Source of the DNA: RPQJ01 sp963706755
Lineage (GTDB): Bacteria; Pseudomonadota; Gammaproteobacteria; Steroidobacterales; Steroidobacteraceae
Length of the DNA stretch: 64,000 nucleotides
Assembly (NCBI GenBank): GCA_963706755.1
Contig: CAVPNH010000010.1
Coordinates: 62,001 to 126,000 of the forward strand
Direction: 5' to 3'
Positions within the stretch are counted from its first letter, which is position 1; every line of letters starts with the position of its first letter. The translations under genes were made by a program, and so were the position numbers. Of the stretch, positions 9,390-19,343 are shown piece by piece. The notes under the pieces are model-generated. The model made no database searches. It was not told the origin of the DNA and saw nothing but the letters and a program-made list of their open reading frames with translations.

Positions 9390-10782
9390 TCGAGGCGAGA
9401 TCGCCAGGCGCCAGCACGCCCGACGCCGACTTCAGGTGCACGACGTTGACGAGGTAGTCGTAGCGGCTGCGCGCGTAGTCGCGCTGCGCCTCGAACAGCC
9501 GCCGGCGCGCGTCGAGCACGTCCACCGTGGTGCGCGTGCCGACCTCGAATCCCGCTTCGGTCGCCTCGAGTGCGGTCTGGTTCGACGCCACCGCCTGCTT
9601 CAGCGCCGTCACGCGTGCCTTCTCGGCCACGACCCCGAACCAGGCGTCGCGCGTCTCCCGCTCGGCGCCGCGCAGCGCGCCCTCGAGCCTCTCGCGCGAG
9701 GCGCGGTGCAGGTAGACCTGCTCGCGCACCCTCGACTGGGTGACGCCGCCGCTGAAGATCGGGACCGTGAGCTGTAGCCCGACGGTGTCCAGGGTCTGGT
9801 TGGCGTCGGCTGGTCCGGTGACGGGCGTCCCGCCCGAGAGCTTGTTCGTCTGGGTCGCGTCGGATGAGTACTGCCCGTAATTCGCGAAGAGCTGGACCGT
9901 CGGCATGTGGCCCGACTCGGCAATCTTCACGTTCGCCTTGGCGATGTCCACCCCGAAACGCGCGGCGATGACGTTCAGGTTCTGCGTCTCGGCCTTGGTC
10001 ACCCAGGCGCCCTGGTCGCCCGGTTCGGGCTGGTCGAGCGGCATGTTGTCCGCTGGTTTCACGAGCTCCTGGTAGTCCTCGCCCGTGAGCTCACGCAGGT
10101 ATTCGTGGGCGGTCGCGAGCGAGCGCTTGGCCAGGATGACGCCCGCCGTTGCGTTGTCGTGCGCGGCGCGTGCCTCCTGCACGTCGGTGATCGCGATCAG
10201 GCCGACCTCGAAGCGCTTCTCGGCCTGCTCGAGCTGGCGGGCCACTGCCTGCAGCGTCGCATCGGCCGCGTCGAGCGTGTCCTCGGCCGCGAGCACGTCG
10301 AAATAGCGGCCGGCGACGCGCACCAGCAGGTCCTGCTCGGCTGCGCGGTAATTCGCCTCGGCCAGCGCGACCTCGGAGTCGGCGCGCTGCAGCGTCTGCC
10401 ACTGGCTCCAGTCGAAAACGGTCTGGGTGAGCTGGGCCTGGTAGCGCCAGTAATCCGAATCCTTCTGCTGCGAGCTGTTGATGTTGACGATTTCCGGCGG
10501 AGTGGCGGGGTTGTTGTCCAGGTCCACCGCCTGGGGGAAGGTCGTGGAGCCGCGCGCGTTGTCCCGCGCCGCCTGCCCGTTCACGTTGACCTGCGGGAAC
10601 AGCAGGCCCCGCGCCTGGGGCTTGACCTCGAGCGCTGCCATGCGCCGGGCCTGGGCCTCGAGGATCAGCGGGTCGCTCTTCGCGGCCGCCTTGTAGACGT
10701 CGAGCAGGTTTTCCGACGAAGCGTTCGCCGAGAGAAGCGCGAGCGCGATTCCACAGGCGAGGATCGAGGTCTTCTTGTGCAT
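9334..10782 (-). CDS. tolC: TolC family outer membrane channel protein
   Basis: This is the outer membrane exit duct for type I secretion and RND efflux. Its 482 residues begin with a signal peptide (SILACGIALALLSANASS). The body is two repeated OEP helical-hairpin modules. SLLDVYKAA-type residues follow the signal (ENLLDVYKAAAKSDPLI), with AEANYRAAEQDLLVRVAGRYFD in the first module and TRTTVDVLDARRRLFEAQRDY in the second. The start ATG is at 10782. It lies 92 bp downstream of pcm on the same strand and overlaps waaA at its 3' end. No efflux partner genes are next to it, consistent with a general-purpose TolC. Confidence 0.92.
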   Translation of the reverse strand: MHKKTSILACGIALALLSANASSENLLDVYKAAAKSDPLILEAQARRMAALEVKPQARGLLFPQVNVNGQAARDNARGSTTFPQAVDLDNNPATPPEIVNINSSQQKDSDYWRYQAQLTQTVFDWSQWQTLQRADSEVALAEANYRAAEQDLLVRVAGRYFDVLAAEDTLDAADATLQAVARQLEQAEKRFEVGLIAITDVQEARAAHDNATAGVILAKRSLATAHEYLRELTGEDYQELVKPADNMPLDQPEPGDQGAWVTKAETQNLNVIAARFGVDIAKANVKIAESGHMPTVQLFANYGQYSSDATQTNKLSGGTPVTGPADANQTLDTVGLQLTVPIFSGGVTQSRVREQVYLHRASRERLEGALRGAERETRDAWFGVVAEKARVTALKQAVASNQTALEATEAGFEVGTRTTVDVLDARRRLFEAQRDYARSRYDYLVNVVHLKSASGVLAPGDLASINGFLTTPAPLQLPKPAP

Positions 10783-10874
10783 GAACTCACCGAATGGCGG
10801 CGGGGCCGCCCTGGGTCAACTGGTGTTCTAGTAGACTATATCACTTACCGGGTTGCTGGCTAGCCGGGAGGGGG

Positions 10875-11528
10875 TCAGAACACGAACCGGGACGGCCGCG
10901 TCGCATGGACCAGCGGGTCCATGGCGGTCTCGAACAGGTTCTCCCGCAGCCACTCGTCCGGGCCGATGCGGGTGACGAGCCTGGCCTCCATGACCGGTCC
11001 CTCGCCCACGACCACGAACATGCGGCCGCCCACGGCCAGCGCACGCTCGAAGCGGGGATCGTGGACCGGCAGGGACGCTGTCAGGGCGATGACGTCGTAC
11101 TCGCCATCGGACGCGAGCGTCATCGCGTCCAGCGTCTCGACGCCGACGTTTCCGACCCCGGTGCGCGCGAGGTTGTCACGTGCCGCGTCGGCGAGGTCGG
11201 GGAAGATCTCGAGGCTGCGGACCTGCCGTGCCAGCCCGCCCAGGCAGGCCGCGAAATATCCGCTGCCCGTGCCGATCTCGAGCACGCGTTCCTCCGGCTG
11301 GATCGCGAGCGACTGCAGGATGCGCCCCTCGAGCATCGGCGCGAGCATCGCCTGCCCGTGGCCCAGCGGGACACACATGTCGGCGAACGCGAGGTCGCGG
11401 TAGGCGGGCGGCGCGAACTCCTCGCGCGGCACGCGCTCCATGACCGTGAGCACTGCGGCGTCGAGCACGTCCCAGGCGCGGACCTGCTGTTCGATCATCT
11501 GGCGGCGGGCTGAGGCTACGTCGAACAT
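10875..11528 (-). CDS. pcm: protein-L-isoaspartate O-methyltransferase
   Basis: Pcm methylates L-isoaspartyl residues in damaged proteins using S-adenosylmethionine. The 217-residue protein carries the SAM motif VLEIGTGSGYFAACLGGL near residue 84 and the family N-terminus ARRQMIEQQVRAWDV with VPREEF shortly after. The post-I acidic residue (LEIFP) is visible. Proteobacterial genomes often keep such a divergent pcm-like gene beside tolC, as here. The catalytic Ser/Thr loop typical of E. coli Pcm is less obvious, so activity is inferred from the family. Confidence 0.87.
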   Translation of the reverse strand: MFDVASARRQMIEQQVRAWDVLDAAVLTVMERVPREEFAPPAYRDLAFADMCVPLGHGQAMLAPMLEGRILQSLAIQPEERVLEIGTGSGYFAACLGGLARQVRSLEIFPDLADAARDNLARTGVGNVGVETLDAMTLASDGEYDVIALTASLPVHDPRFERALAVGGRMFVVVGEGPVMEARLVTRIGPDEWLRENLFETAMDPLVHATRPSRFVF

Positions 11529-11743
11529 GGCTGATTCGTCCGGGATGGCGGAATTCGCGGCGGGAAGCGCAGCGAGGCGCGAAGGTTAAGGACTTGGATC
11601 GCGGGCCACAAGCCGATCTTGCCCCGTGATTATGGTGAATCCGACGGGTGTGTGCGACCCGTTCCGCTATGCTTCGGCGAGACTTCAACAAAACTACAAT
11701 TTTCAGGGGAATTCGCACCGTTTGCGCCCCCGGTCCGGAGGAC

Positions 11744-14050
11744 ATGGCCAGTCCCGACAATGCCTTGCTGATCGCCGCGCTCATCGCGCTGGCCCTGCTG
11801 GCCGTGCTGTCCGCCGTGCTCCTGTACCGGCGCCAGCGCGAGGCGGGGCACCTGCGCGACATCAGCGAACGCATGGCGGCGGTTGCCGCCACGGGCGACT
11901 TTGCCGAGCGGCTCGCCCCGCACGTCACCGGCGGCCGCGCGGGGGACGTCGCCGAAAACGTGGACCTGTTGCTCGCGAGGCTGCAGAAGGAGAGCGCATC
12001 GGGCGTGGAACGCGAGCACGTGTACCGCCGCCTGACCGAGGCGATGCACGAAGGCGTGGCCGTGGATCGCGACGGCATCCAGATCGCCAACGCGCGCTTC
12101 GCGGAACTCTGCGGCGCGGCGTCCCCGGCGCAGCTCCACGGGCGGCAACTCACCGACCTCGTGCACCCGGACTTCGCGGAGCTGCTGGGCGAGATCCTGC
12201 GCCGTCACCGCGCGGGGCAGGCGGCGCCCGAGCGATTCGAGGCCGAGCTGCGCTCTGCAGACGGCCCTGGACCGCGGCTCGAATTCGCATTCCAGCGCGC
12301 GAGCTACGAGGGCCGGCCCGCGCTGCTGGTGTCCGCCATCGAGATGAGCGCTCGCGCCGGGTCCGGCCCCTCGCAGCGTGGGCACGGCACCGCCTGGGAG
12401 GCCCTCGACGCGCTGGGCGAGGGCGTTGCCACGACCGACGCCGAGGGCCGGATCGTCTACGTGAACCAGTCCGGCGAGCAGCTCATCGGCAGGCCGGCCG
12501 CGGAGGCGCTGGGGCGCAGCCTGCAGGAAGTGATCAACCTGGTCGACGAGGCGGACCGCAAGGCCCTCGGCGACCCGGTGCGCCAGTGCCTGACCACGGG
12601 CACGAGGGTGCACATCGGGCGGCGCGGCATGGTGGTGTCCAACGACGGCGGCGGCGAGCGTTCCATCGAGCTCACGGTGTCGCCGCTGCGCGATCCAGGC
12701 GGCGAGATCGCGGGCACGGTGATCACGATGCGCGACGTGAGTGACCTGCGCGGCCTCACGCGGCAGATGTCCTACCAGGCGAGCCACGACGCGCTCACGG
12801 GGCTCGTCAACCGCCGCGAATTCGAGAACCGGCTGCAGGAGTCGCTCGAGGCGGCGCACGGGGGCGCCGCCCGCCACGTGCTGTGCTACCTCGACCTCGA
12901 CCGCTTCAAGGCCGTGAACGACGAGTGCGGCCACGTGGCCGGCGACAGCATGCTGCGCGAGGTCGCGGCGCTCATCAAGGACGCGGTCCGCGACTCGGAC
13001 ACCGTCGGGCGCCTGGGCGGCGACGAATTCGGCATCCTGCTCATCGGGTGTCCGCTCGAGAAGGCGCGGCAGATCGCCGACGACGTGGTACGCGCGGTCG
13101 CCGACTATCGCTTCGTCTGGAAGGACAAGATCTTCAACACCGGCGTGAGCGTCGGCCTGGTCGAGGTCTCGCGCGAGAGCGGCTCGCTCGAGGACCTGAT
13201 CGGCGCCGCGGACTCGGCCTGCTACGTGGCGAAGAAGCAGGGCGGTCGCGTGCACGTCTACTCGGCGCGCGACGAGGCCGCGGCGCGGCAGCGCGGCGAG
13301 ATCCACTGGCTGCAGCAGCTGCAGTCGGCGCTGAAGGACGGGCGCTTCGAACTGCACGCGCAGCCCATCGTCGCGGTGGACGCGCAGACGACGATCGGGC
13401 CGGGGCTCGAGGTGCTGCTCCGGCTCCGCGACGAGAACGGCGCCACGGTCGCGCCGGGAGAGTTCATGGTGGCCGCGGAGCGCTATCGCCTCATGCCGCA
13501 CGTGGACCGCTGGGTCGTGCAGACCGCGCTCGCGGCGCTCGGTCGCGGCGCGGTGCGCCTCGCCTCTGGGCGGAGCCTGTGCATCAACCTGTCCGGGCAG
13601 ACGCTCGGCGACGCCGCGTTCCTCGAGTTCGTGGTGGACTGCCTCGACCGCAGCGGGGTCGCGCCCGAGCGCGTCTGCTTCGAGGTCACCGAGAACTCGG
13701 TCATCACCAACATCGAGCACGCGCGCCGCTTCATCGGCGTGCTGCACGGCATGGGCTGCCGCTTCGCCCTCGACGACTTCGGCCGTGGCCTCTCCTCGTT
13801 CTCGAACCTGAAGAACCTGTCGCTCGACTACCTCAAGATCGACGGCTATTTCATCCGCAACCTCGCCTCCGACAACGTCAACCAGGCCATGGTCACGGCG
13901 ATGATCAAGCTCGCCCGCTCGCTCAATTTCCAGGTCGTCGCCGAGCAGGTCGAGGACATGAGCGCGCTCGATTCCGTGCGCCGCATGGGCGTGGACTTCG
14001 TGCAGGGCTACCAGGTCGGCCGGCCGCAGCCGCTCGCGCTCGCGGGCTGA
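11744..14050 (+). CDS. PAS-GGDEF-EAL cyclic-di-GMP signalling protein
   Basis: This 768-residue protein could both make and degrade c-di-GMP. An N-terminal membrane helix (ALLIAALIALALLAVLSAVLLY) comes first, then two PAS-like regions (about 100-210 and 225-340). The GGDEF domain keeps an intact active site (RLGGDEFGILL) and an I-site RDSD five residues upstream. The EAL domain follows, with EVLLRLRDENG in place of EALLR and conserved INLSGQTL, LDDFGRGLSSF, YLKIDG and AEQVED. All expected catalytic residues seem present. I chose ATG 11744, which has GGAGG only 2 nt upstream; an upstream in-frame start at 11648 is less likely because the membrane helix starts here. Confidence 0.9.
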   Translation: MASPDNALLIAALIALALLAVLSAVLLYRRQREAGHLRDISERMAAVAATGDFAERLAPHVTGGRAGDVAENVDLLLARLQKESASGVEREHVYRRLTEAMHEGVAVDRDGIQIANARFAELCGAASPAQLHGRQLTDLVHPDFAELLGEILRRHRAGQAAPERFEAELRSADGPGPRLEFAFQRASYEGRPALLVSAIEMSARAGSGPSQRGHGTAWEALDALGEGVATTDAEGRIVYVNQSGEQLIGRPAAEALGRSLQEVINLVDEADRKALGDPVRQCLTTGTRVHIGRRGMVVSNDGGGERSIELTVSPLRDPGGEIAGTVITMRDVSDLRGLTRQMSYQASHDALTGLVNRREFENRLQESLEAAHGGAARHVLCYLDLDRFKAVNDECGHVAGDSMLREVAALIKDAVRDSDTVGRLGGDEFGILLIGCPLEKARQIADDVVRAVADYRFVWKDKIFNTGVSVGLVEVSRESGSLEDLIGAADSACYVAKKQGGRVHVYSARDEAAARQRGEIHWLQQLQSALKDGRFELHAQPIVAVDAQTTIGPGLEVLLRLRDENGATVAPGEFMVAAERYRLMPHVDRWVVQTALAALGRGAVRLASGRSLCINLSGQTLGDAAFLEFVVDCLDRSGVAPERVCFEVTENSVITNIEHARRFIGVLHGMGCRFALDDFGRGLSSFSNLKNLSLDYLKIDGYFIRNLASDNVNQAMVTAMIKLARSLNFQVVAEQVEDMSALDSVRRMGVDFVQGYQVGRPQPLALAG

Positions 14051-14096
14051 AGCCAGGATTCGTGAGCGCCGGCCCGATCTCGGCTATCTTGGCGTC

Positions 14097-14909
14097 GTGA
14101 TCGCACTCTCCGGAATCCACAGCTACCCGGTGAAGTCGTGCCGGGGAATCGAGCACGAATCCGCGCTCCTGACCAGCGCCGGGCTCGAGCACGATCGCGA
14201 GTGGATGTTCGTGGCACCCGGCGGGCGATTCATCACGCAGCGCGACGAGCCGCGCCTCGCCCAGGTTGACGTCGCGATTCGCGACGGCGCGCTGCGCCTT
14301 TCGGCGGACGGTGCGGGCGAGGTGTCAGTGCCGCGAGAGCTAGACGGGCCGCGCGTTCCCGTCACCGTGTGGGGCGACGACTGCCGGGGGATCGACCAGG
14401 GCAACGGACCGGCGGCGTGGATCTCCTCGCTGCTCGGGCGCGAGGCGCGCCTCGTTCGCTTCGATCACGCCAGGACGCGGCCGAGCGATCCCGCGTGGGC
14501 GGGGGCTATCGAGGCACCGAACCGTTTTTCCGACGGCTTTCCGCTGCTCGTCGTGTCGCGCGCCTCGCTCGACGACCTGAATTCGAAGCTGGGCATCGCC
14601 GTGCCGATGGACCGGTTCCGCGCCAACCTCGTGCTCGACGGCCTGCCGCCGTTCGGTGAGGATGCGTTGCACGAGCTCGTGTCCGGGGAACTGCGCCTGC
14701 GGATCGTGAAGCCCTGCACGCGCTGCATCGTTACGACCACGGACCAGCGCTCGGGCGAACGCGTGGGCGATGAGCCGCTCTCGACCTTGAAGACCTACCG
14801 CTGGAACACGGCATTGCGCGGCGTGGCCTTCGGGCAGAACGCGATCGTCGTCACGGGCGCCGGGCAGACGCTGCGCCGGGGCCAGGCTTTCGCTGCGACG
14901 AGTGACTGA
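14097..14909 (+). CDS. MOSC domain-containing protein (YcbX-like)
   Basis: A 270-residue protein with an N-terminal MOSC beta-barrel domain (SGIHSYPVKSCRGIEHESA, with REWMFV following) and a C-terminal MOSC domain. The conserved cysteine sits in KPCTRCIVTTTDQRSG, where family members bind the molybdenum cofactor. Relatives (YcbX, mARC) reduce N-hydroxylated compounds. It starts at GTG 14097, 46 bp after the GGDEF-EAL gene on the same strand, so readthrough is possible. No signal peptide is seen. The electron donor partner is not in the window. Confidence 0.88.
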   Translation: MIALSGIHSYPVKSCRGIEHESALLTSAGLEHDREWMFVAPGGRFITQRDEPRLAQVDVAIRDGALRLSADGAGEVSVPRELDGPRVPVTVWGDDCRGIDQGNGPAAWISSLLGREARLVRFDHARTRPSDPAWAGAIEAPNRFSDGFPLLVVSRASLDDLNSKLGIAVPMDRFRANLVLDGLPPFGEDALHELVSGELRLRIVKPCTRCIVTTTDQRSGERVGDEPLSTLKTYRWNTALRGVAFGQNAIVVTGAGQTLRRGQAFAATSD

Positions 14910-14987
14910 CCTCCCGGCGCAGGGCTGCGTGACGGCTGCCGGGCGCGGCGCGGTAAGCATCGCGCCACGCGGTCCCGAGTGGCGCCG

Positions 14988-16871
14988 TCACTGCATGAAT
15001 CTTCGCGTCGATTCGATGAGCTCGCGCAGCGCCTCGCCATTCCTGCGCAGCGCGGCCTCCGGGTCGGGGACCGGCCTCCAGTCGTAGTCGTATACGTCCG
15101 GCATGCCCCGGTACGCGTTGAGCGGCAGCACGATGATCGCGTCGGACGTCCACGTCCCGACGACTTCCCACCCGGCCACCACGCGGTTGCGCTTCGGTGC
15201 CGGCGAGAACATGTTCTCGCCCACCGCCCACTTGTCACGCATTGCCGGGTCGGCGCCCAGCATCTCGAGCAGGGTGGGTGCCACGTCCACGTTACTGGTG
15301 GGCGCGCTCTCCACGCCCGGCGCCACGCCGGGGCCGCGGAGCACCATCGGGACCTTGACCTCGGTGTAGGTGAAGTTGCCGGTGTGGCCCCACATGCGGT
15401 GCTCGAAGAATTCCTCGCCGTGGTCGCCGGTGATCACCACGATCGTGTTGTCCAGCTGGCCGGACTCCTTGAGCGCCGTCAGCATCAGGGTCAGGCTGTT
15501 GTCCACGTCATAAACAGAATTCTTGTAGCGGTTGAACAGCAGGGGACCGACCGTGGCCGCGTCCTTGCTCGACAGGATGGCCCGGTCGGTATCCTCGATG
15601 TAGGGCTGGAACGGCGTGCGTCCTTGGACGACGCGGTAGCGGAAGTGCGGTGCGTCGAGGAACGCAAAGGCGAAGAACGGGCGAACCTGCGGGCGCGTCC
15701 CGGCCCAGCGCGTGAAGCGACGCACCAGCTCGGCGTCGCGGCTGCCGTCGGGCGGCGATTCGAGTCCGTCCTCGACCTGCTTCTGGACCTTGACCCAGGC
15801 GGTCGAACGCAGCTCCGGGAACGTCATCTGTGCGGTGCCGTAGACCTTGACCTCGTAGCCCAGGTCGAGGAGCGTGTCGACCAGCACCGGCGAGGCGTGC
15901 TCCGCCAGCGCCGGGGCGAAGTACGAGCCGTGCAGCCCGTAGATCAGGGTGAACGTGCCGTAGCGCGTGGCGCTGCCGCCGCTCGCGTGGTCGAGGAAGC
16001 GCCTGCCGCCCTTGGCGAAGTTCCAGGTGAAGGGCATTACCTCCGGTGACAGCATGTCGGCGCGCAGCGACTCGACCACCAGGATAAGGATGTTCGGCCG
16101 CGGGCCGTCCGGGTTGACCTTCGGGCGCTCCAGCGGGTAGTTGAGCAGCAGCTGCTTGTCGCGATCGAGCCTGACGTAGTGGGGCGCCTTCAGCCCCAGC
16201 TTCTTGTGCAACAGCTTGTTGACGGTGAAGCGCACGTACAGGGGGACGAGCTGCGCGGTGGCGGTGATCTCGCGGTCGTGGAGGAAGTTGCCCGCCGCAA
16301 ATATCGACTTCTCCGTCACCAGTGGCACGACGACCAGCGCCACGATGATCCATCCGTACCTGAGCCGCCTCGCGGCCCCTGCCTGATTCAGCAGGCGGGC
16401 GGTGCGCCAGCGCTGGAATACGTACATCGCAACGGCCGTGCCGAGGATGACCACGCACGCCGTCATCACGAAGCCTTCGCCGAGCTCGATGTTGTCCGCG
16501 ATGCCGCCCTGCGTCGTGATGACCGTCCACACCCAGCCGTTGAAGTGGTAACGGAACAGGTCGTACACGCGGGCGTCGATGAACAGTGCAACCTGGTACG
16601 TGGTCAGCAGCACGGCGCTCAATCCCGCGAGCAGCCGGCCGCGCAGGCCGATGCGCGAGAGCGCCCAGCACACCCCCGTGAGCAACCCCGATGTCCAGGC
16701 GATGGCGGCGAGCAGCGCGACGTTCAGGAAGATGAGCCCCTTGGGGCCGACGCCGTCCGGCACGTGCGCGCGGTAGACCTGGGCCTGGATGAGCCCCAGC
16801 ACGATGTTTGCCAGCCAGAGCTCGAAAAGGGCGCGGCGTTCGAGGCCACGCTCGTGCATGGACTGGTTCAT
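14988..16871 (-). CDS. PbgA/YejM-like membrane sulfatase-fold protein (DUF3413)
   Basis: This 627-residue protein has about five N-terminal membrane helices and a periplasmic alkaline-phosphatase/sulfatase-fold domain starting near PNILILVVESLRADML. The closest family I know is YejM/PbgA, which senses periplasmic LPS and tunes LpxC proteolysis and cardiolipin trafficking. The helix-region sequence DARVYDLFRYHFNGWVW matches the YejM style (DSEVFTRFHLHLN). The usual nucleophile position reads GGSATRYGTF. Late motifs IVVITGDHGEEFFEHR and WGHTGNFTY are more enzyme-like than in E. coli YejM, so catalysis cannot be excluded. I chose ATG 16871, overlapping the gst stop by 4 bp; the upstream reading frame is a shadow. 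Confidence 0.83.
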   Translation of the reverse strand: MNQSMHERGLERRALFELWLANIVLGLIQAQVYRAHVPDGVGPKGLIFLNVALLAAIAWTSGLLTGVCWALSRIGLRGRLLAGLSAVLLTTYQVALFIDARVYDLFRYHFNGWVWTVITTQGGIADNIELGEGFVMTACVVILGTAVAMYVFQRWRTARLLNQAGAARRLRYGWIIVALVVVPLVTEKSIFAAGNFLHDREITATAQLVPLYVRFTVNKLLHKKLGLKAPHYVRLDRDKQLLLNYPLERPKVNPDGPRPNILILVVESLRADMLSPEVMPFTWNFAKGGRRFLDHASGGSATRYGTFTLIYGLHGSYFAPALAEHASPVLVDTLLDLGYEVKVYGTAQMTFPELRSTAWVKVQKQVEDGLESPPDGSRDAELVRRFTRWAGTRPQVRPFFAFAFLDAPHFRYRVVQGRTPFQPYIEDTDRAILSSKDAATVGPLLFNRYKNSVYDVDNSLTLMLTALKESGQLDNTIVVITGDHGEEFFEHRMWGHTGNFTYTEVKVPMVLRGPGVAPGVESAPTSNVDVAPTLLEMLGADPAMRDKWAVGENMFSPAPKRNRVVAGWEVVGTWTSDAIIVLPLNAYRGMPDVYDYDWRPVPDPEAALRRNGEALRELIESTRRFMQ

Positions 16872-17554
16872 GGTGACGTCCGCAGATCCTCGATGAGCGT
16901 GGCGTCCTGCATCGCCTCCACTTCGTGCTCCTCGTCGCGCCACGGCTCGGCGAGAGCCGCTTCGTACCATTCGCGCATCGACGCAAGCCCGAGCAGGCGG
17001 CGCGCGTACGCCGCGGAACCCTCGGACAGCTGGAGCCCGTAGGTGCGCACGCGGAACGCCACCGGCGCGTAGAACGCGTCCACCGCAGTGAACGCGGGAC
17101 CCGCGAGGAACGGCCCGCCGAACCGGCGCAGCCCCTCGGACCACAGTTCGTCGACGCGAGCGAGGTCTCGCTCAAGAGCCGGCGGAATCCCGTTCAACTT
17201 CACGCGCAGGCCGCAGTTCATCGAGCAGCGCTGGCGCAGCGCCCCGAATCCGGAATGCATTTCCGCGGCTGCGCAGCGCGCCCAGGCCCGCGCGAGTGGA
17301 TCCTTCGGCCAGACTCCCGTGTGGCGCTCCGCGAGGTATTCGGCGATGCCCATCGAGTCCCAGGCCACAGTGGTGCCGTCGACCAGGCACGGGACTTTGC
17401 CGCTCGGGGAGAACGCGCGGAACTTCGCCCAGCTCGTGCCCGGATCGAACGGCACCACGTGTTCGACGAAGGGAATCGCGAGCGCACGCATGAGCACCCA
17501 GGGACGCAGCGACCACGAGGAGTAGTTCTTGTTCCCGATGTAGAGCTCGTACAT
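16868..17554 (-). CDS. glutathione S-transferase family protein
   Basis: A 228-residue cytosolic protein with an N-terminal thioredoxin-fold GST domain (YELYIGNKNYSSWSLRPWVL, a common start of a bacterial GST subgroup) and a C-terminal helical domain. The SPSGKVPCLVDG loop and SMGIAEYLAER match the cis-Pro and glutathione gamma-glutamyl-binding positions. The tail carries DATLIEDLRTS. It is the penultimate gene in the minus-strand run and overlaps the PbgA-like gene by ATGA, suggesting translational coupling. The substrate is unknown. Confidence 0.9.
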   Translation of the reverse strand: MYELYIGNKNYSSWSLRPWVLMRALAIPFVEHVVPFDPGTSWAKFRAFSPSGKVPCLVDGTTVAWDSMGIAEYLAERHTGVWPKDPLARAWARCAAAEMHSGFGALRQRCSMNCGLRVKLNGIPPALERDLARVDELWSEGLRRFGGPFLAGPAFTAVDAFYAPVAFRVRTYGLQLSEGSAAYARRLLGLASMREWYEAALAEPWRDEEHEVEAMQDATLIEDLRTSP

Positions 17555-17641
17555 GAAGACTCCCGGAAGGCGGCCGGCATGATAACCACACGCAGGCTGC
17601 CGCTGCACGACCCAGGCGTCGCCGGGGCCGGCGGCACACCT

Positions 17642-17848
17642 TCAGTAGTGCGGCGGGATTTCCACGGCGGCTGGGTCCGCGGACCCGCTCTCCAGGTTCT
17701 CGACCTGCTGGCGCAGCCGCCGGTTCAGTTCGAACGCGGCGTCGATCTCTCCCTGCTGCCGGTAGACGGCGTCGCTCAGTTCCTGCAGCGCGCGCTCGAG
17801 GTGCGCGAGCTTGAATTCGATCGCCTCCACGCGCCTGGCGTCGGTCAT
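17642..17848 (-). CDS. slyX: SlyX family protein
   Basis: A 68-residue soluble coiled-coil protein. The whole middle is a heptad pattern (VEAIEFKLAHLERALQELSD, then IDAAFELNRRLRQQVENLE), and it ends in the family-typical IPPHY. The role of SlyX is unknown; in enterobacteria it neighbours slyD. Here it lies 20 bp after the cardiolipin-synthase-like gene. A longer open frame covers it, but that frame belongs to the upstream gene before its frameshift. The ATG at 17848 gives the normal SlyX length. Confidence 0.88.
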   Translation of the reverse strand: MTDARRVEAIEFKLAHLERALQELSDAVYRQQGEIDAAFELNRRLRQQVENLESGSADPAAVEIPPHY

Positions 17849-17868
17849 CTCGATTTCTCCCGGGTCGC

Positions 17869-19327
17869 TCACAGGAGTGGCGCCGCCATGAATGCAAAGC
17901 CCTCCTTGAGGCGCTCCCCGATCGGGCGGGAGCGCCACGCCTCCGGCGAGACGGGCTCGGACTGCGCCTCGTAGGAGCGCTGCAGGGCGAGCAGCCGTTC
18001 GGTGAAGTCGGAGTCGTAGATCGCGAGCATGAGCTCGAAGTTGAGCGACAGGCTGCGCACGTCGAGATTCGCCGTGCCGAACAGCGACAACGCGCCGTCC
18101 ACCGTGATGCTCTTGGTGTGCAGCAGGCCACCGGTGTAGCGACGAATGCGCACGCCCGAGGCCGTGAGGTCCTCGAAGAACCAGCGGCTTGCGTACTCCA
18201 CCAGCCACGAGTCGTTGCGGTCCGGCACGATCAGCGTGACTTCGCAGCCTCGCAGCGCCGCGTTCTCGAGCGCGAGCGCGAGCGCGGCGTCTGCGACGAA
18301 GTACGGAGTCGTGAGCACGATGCTGCGTCTCGCGCTCGCGATGGCCTGCGTGATCAGGCGCAGGTTCGCGGTCTCGTCGGCGCCGGGACCGGACATGACC
18401 ACCTGCGCAACCTGCCGCCCGCCGGCGGCCGCCCAGGCTTCGCGGTAGTCCTCGACCGCGACCGACGGCGTCTCGCCCGTCTGCATCCCCCAGTCGAAGA
18501 GAAAGACGGCGCGCAGCGCGCCCACGATCGGGCCCTCGGCGCGCGCCATCGCGTCGACCCACTCGCCGACGCCCGCGCCCTGCTTGAAATAACGCGGGTC
18601 CACGAGATTCATGCTGCCGGTGTACGCGACGCGCCCGTCCACGACGACGATCTTGCGATGCAGGCGCAGGTCGATGCGCCGGAACGGGACTTTCCACAGG
18701 TCCACGGCGAGCGCTACCTGCAGGTCGATGCCCTGCGAGCGCATGCGATCCGGCCACTCGGTCTTCAGGAACTCCTTGCTGCCTAGTGCATCCAGCAGCA
18801 GCCGCACTCTTGACGCCCCGGCCAGCCGCCCGAGCGAGCGACTCCGCCACCTCGTCGGCCGTTCCGCCGGCGTTCCAGATGTAGAACTCCATCTCGACGC
18901 TGGAAACGGCGCGGCCCACGTCCGCGATGATCTCGCGCAGGATGGCCTCGGACCCGTCGAGCAGGCGGAACGTAGAGCGTGCCATCAGCGGCATGCCGGT
19001 CGAGCGGAACGCGAGCCGCGCGAGGCCGTCCCAGGGAGCGCTGAGCGACTCGGGCTCGGCACGCTCCTGGCGCGAGAGCGTGTCCACTACGGCGGGCAGG
19101 CCGGCGTAGAAGGCGCGCGCGAAGTCGGCGCGCCGCTTCCCGATGGGGCGTTCGCCGATCAGCATGTAGGTGGCGGCGCCAACGACCGGCAGCACTGCCG
19201 TGAGCAGCAGCCACGCGAACGAACTGCCAGGAGCGTGCCGGCTCAGGATGACGCGTACGCCGACGCCCGCCACGATGGCGACGTGCAGCGCGATCATTGC
19301 GATGGCTTCGATGTGCTGGCTGGCCAC
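17869..19327 (-). CDS. cardiolipin synthase-like phospholipase D protein (one frameshift)
   Basis: A membrane enzyme that would condense phosphatidylglycerols into cardiolipin. Two N-terminal helices with the Cls PLDc_N style (PGSSFAWLLLTAVLPVVGAATY) precede two HKD motifs: LHRKIVVVDGRVAYTGSMN and LHTKSITVDGALSLFGTANLD. The frame changes near 18808, where deleting one base joins RGVK to VRLLLDALGSKEFL. The repaired length is 485 residues, matching E. coli ClsA (486). It starts at GTG 19327, 16 bp after marC, and slyX follows within 20 bp. A second PLD-family gene is at 31826-33865. Confidence 0.9.
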
Positions 19328-19343
19328 GTCCGGAGTGCCTGCG

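Noticed and set aside
11630..13747. 705-residue open frame antisense to the PAS-GGDEF-EAL gene
   Set aside because: It is a high-GC shadow. The sense strand has intact GGDEF and EAL motifs, while the antisense product is His/Arg/Ala-rich without any family feature.
16872..17144. N-terminal 91-residue extension of the PbgA-like protein
   Set aside because: It overlaps the gst gene in another frame and is arginine-rich; the ATGA overlap at 16868-16871 marks the real start.
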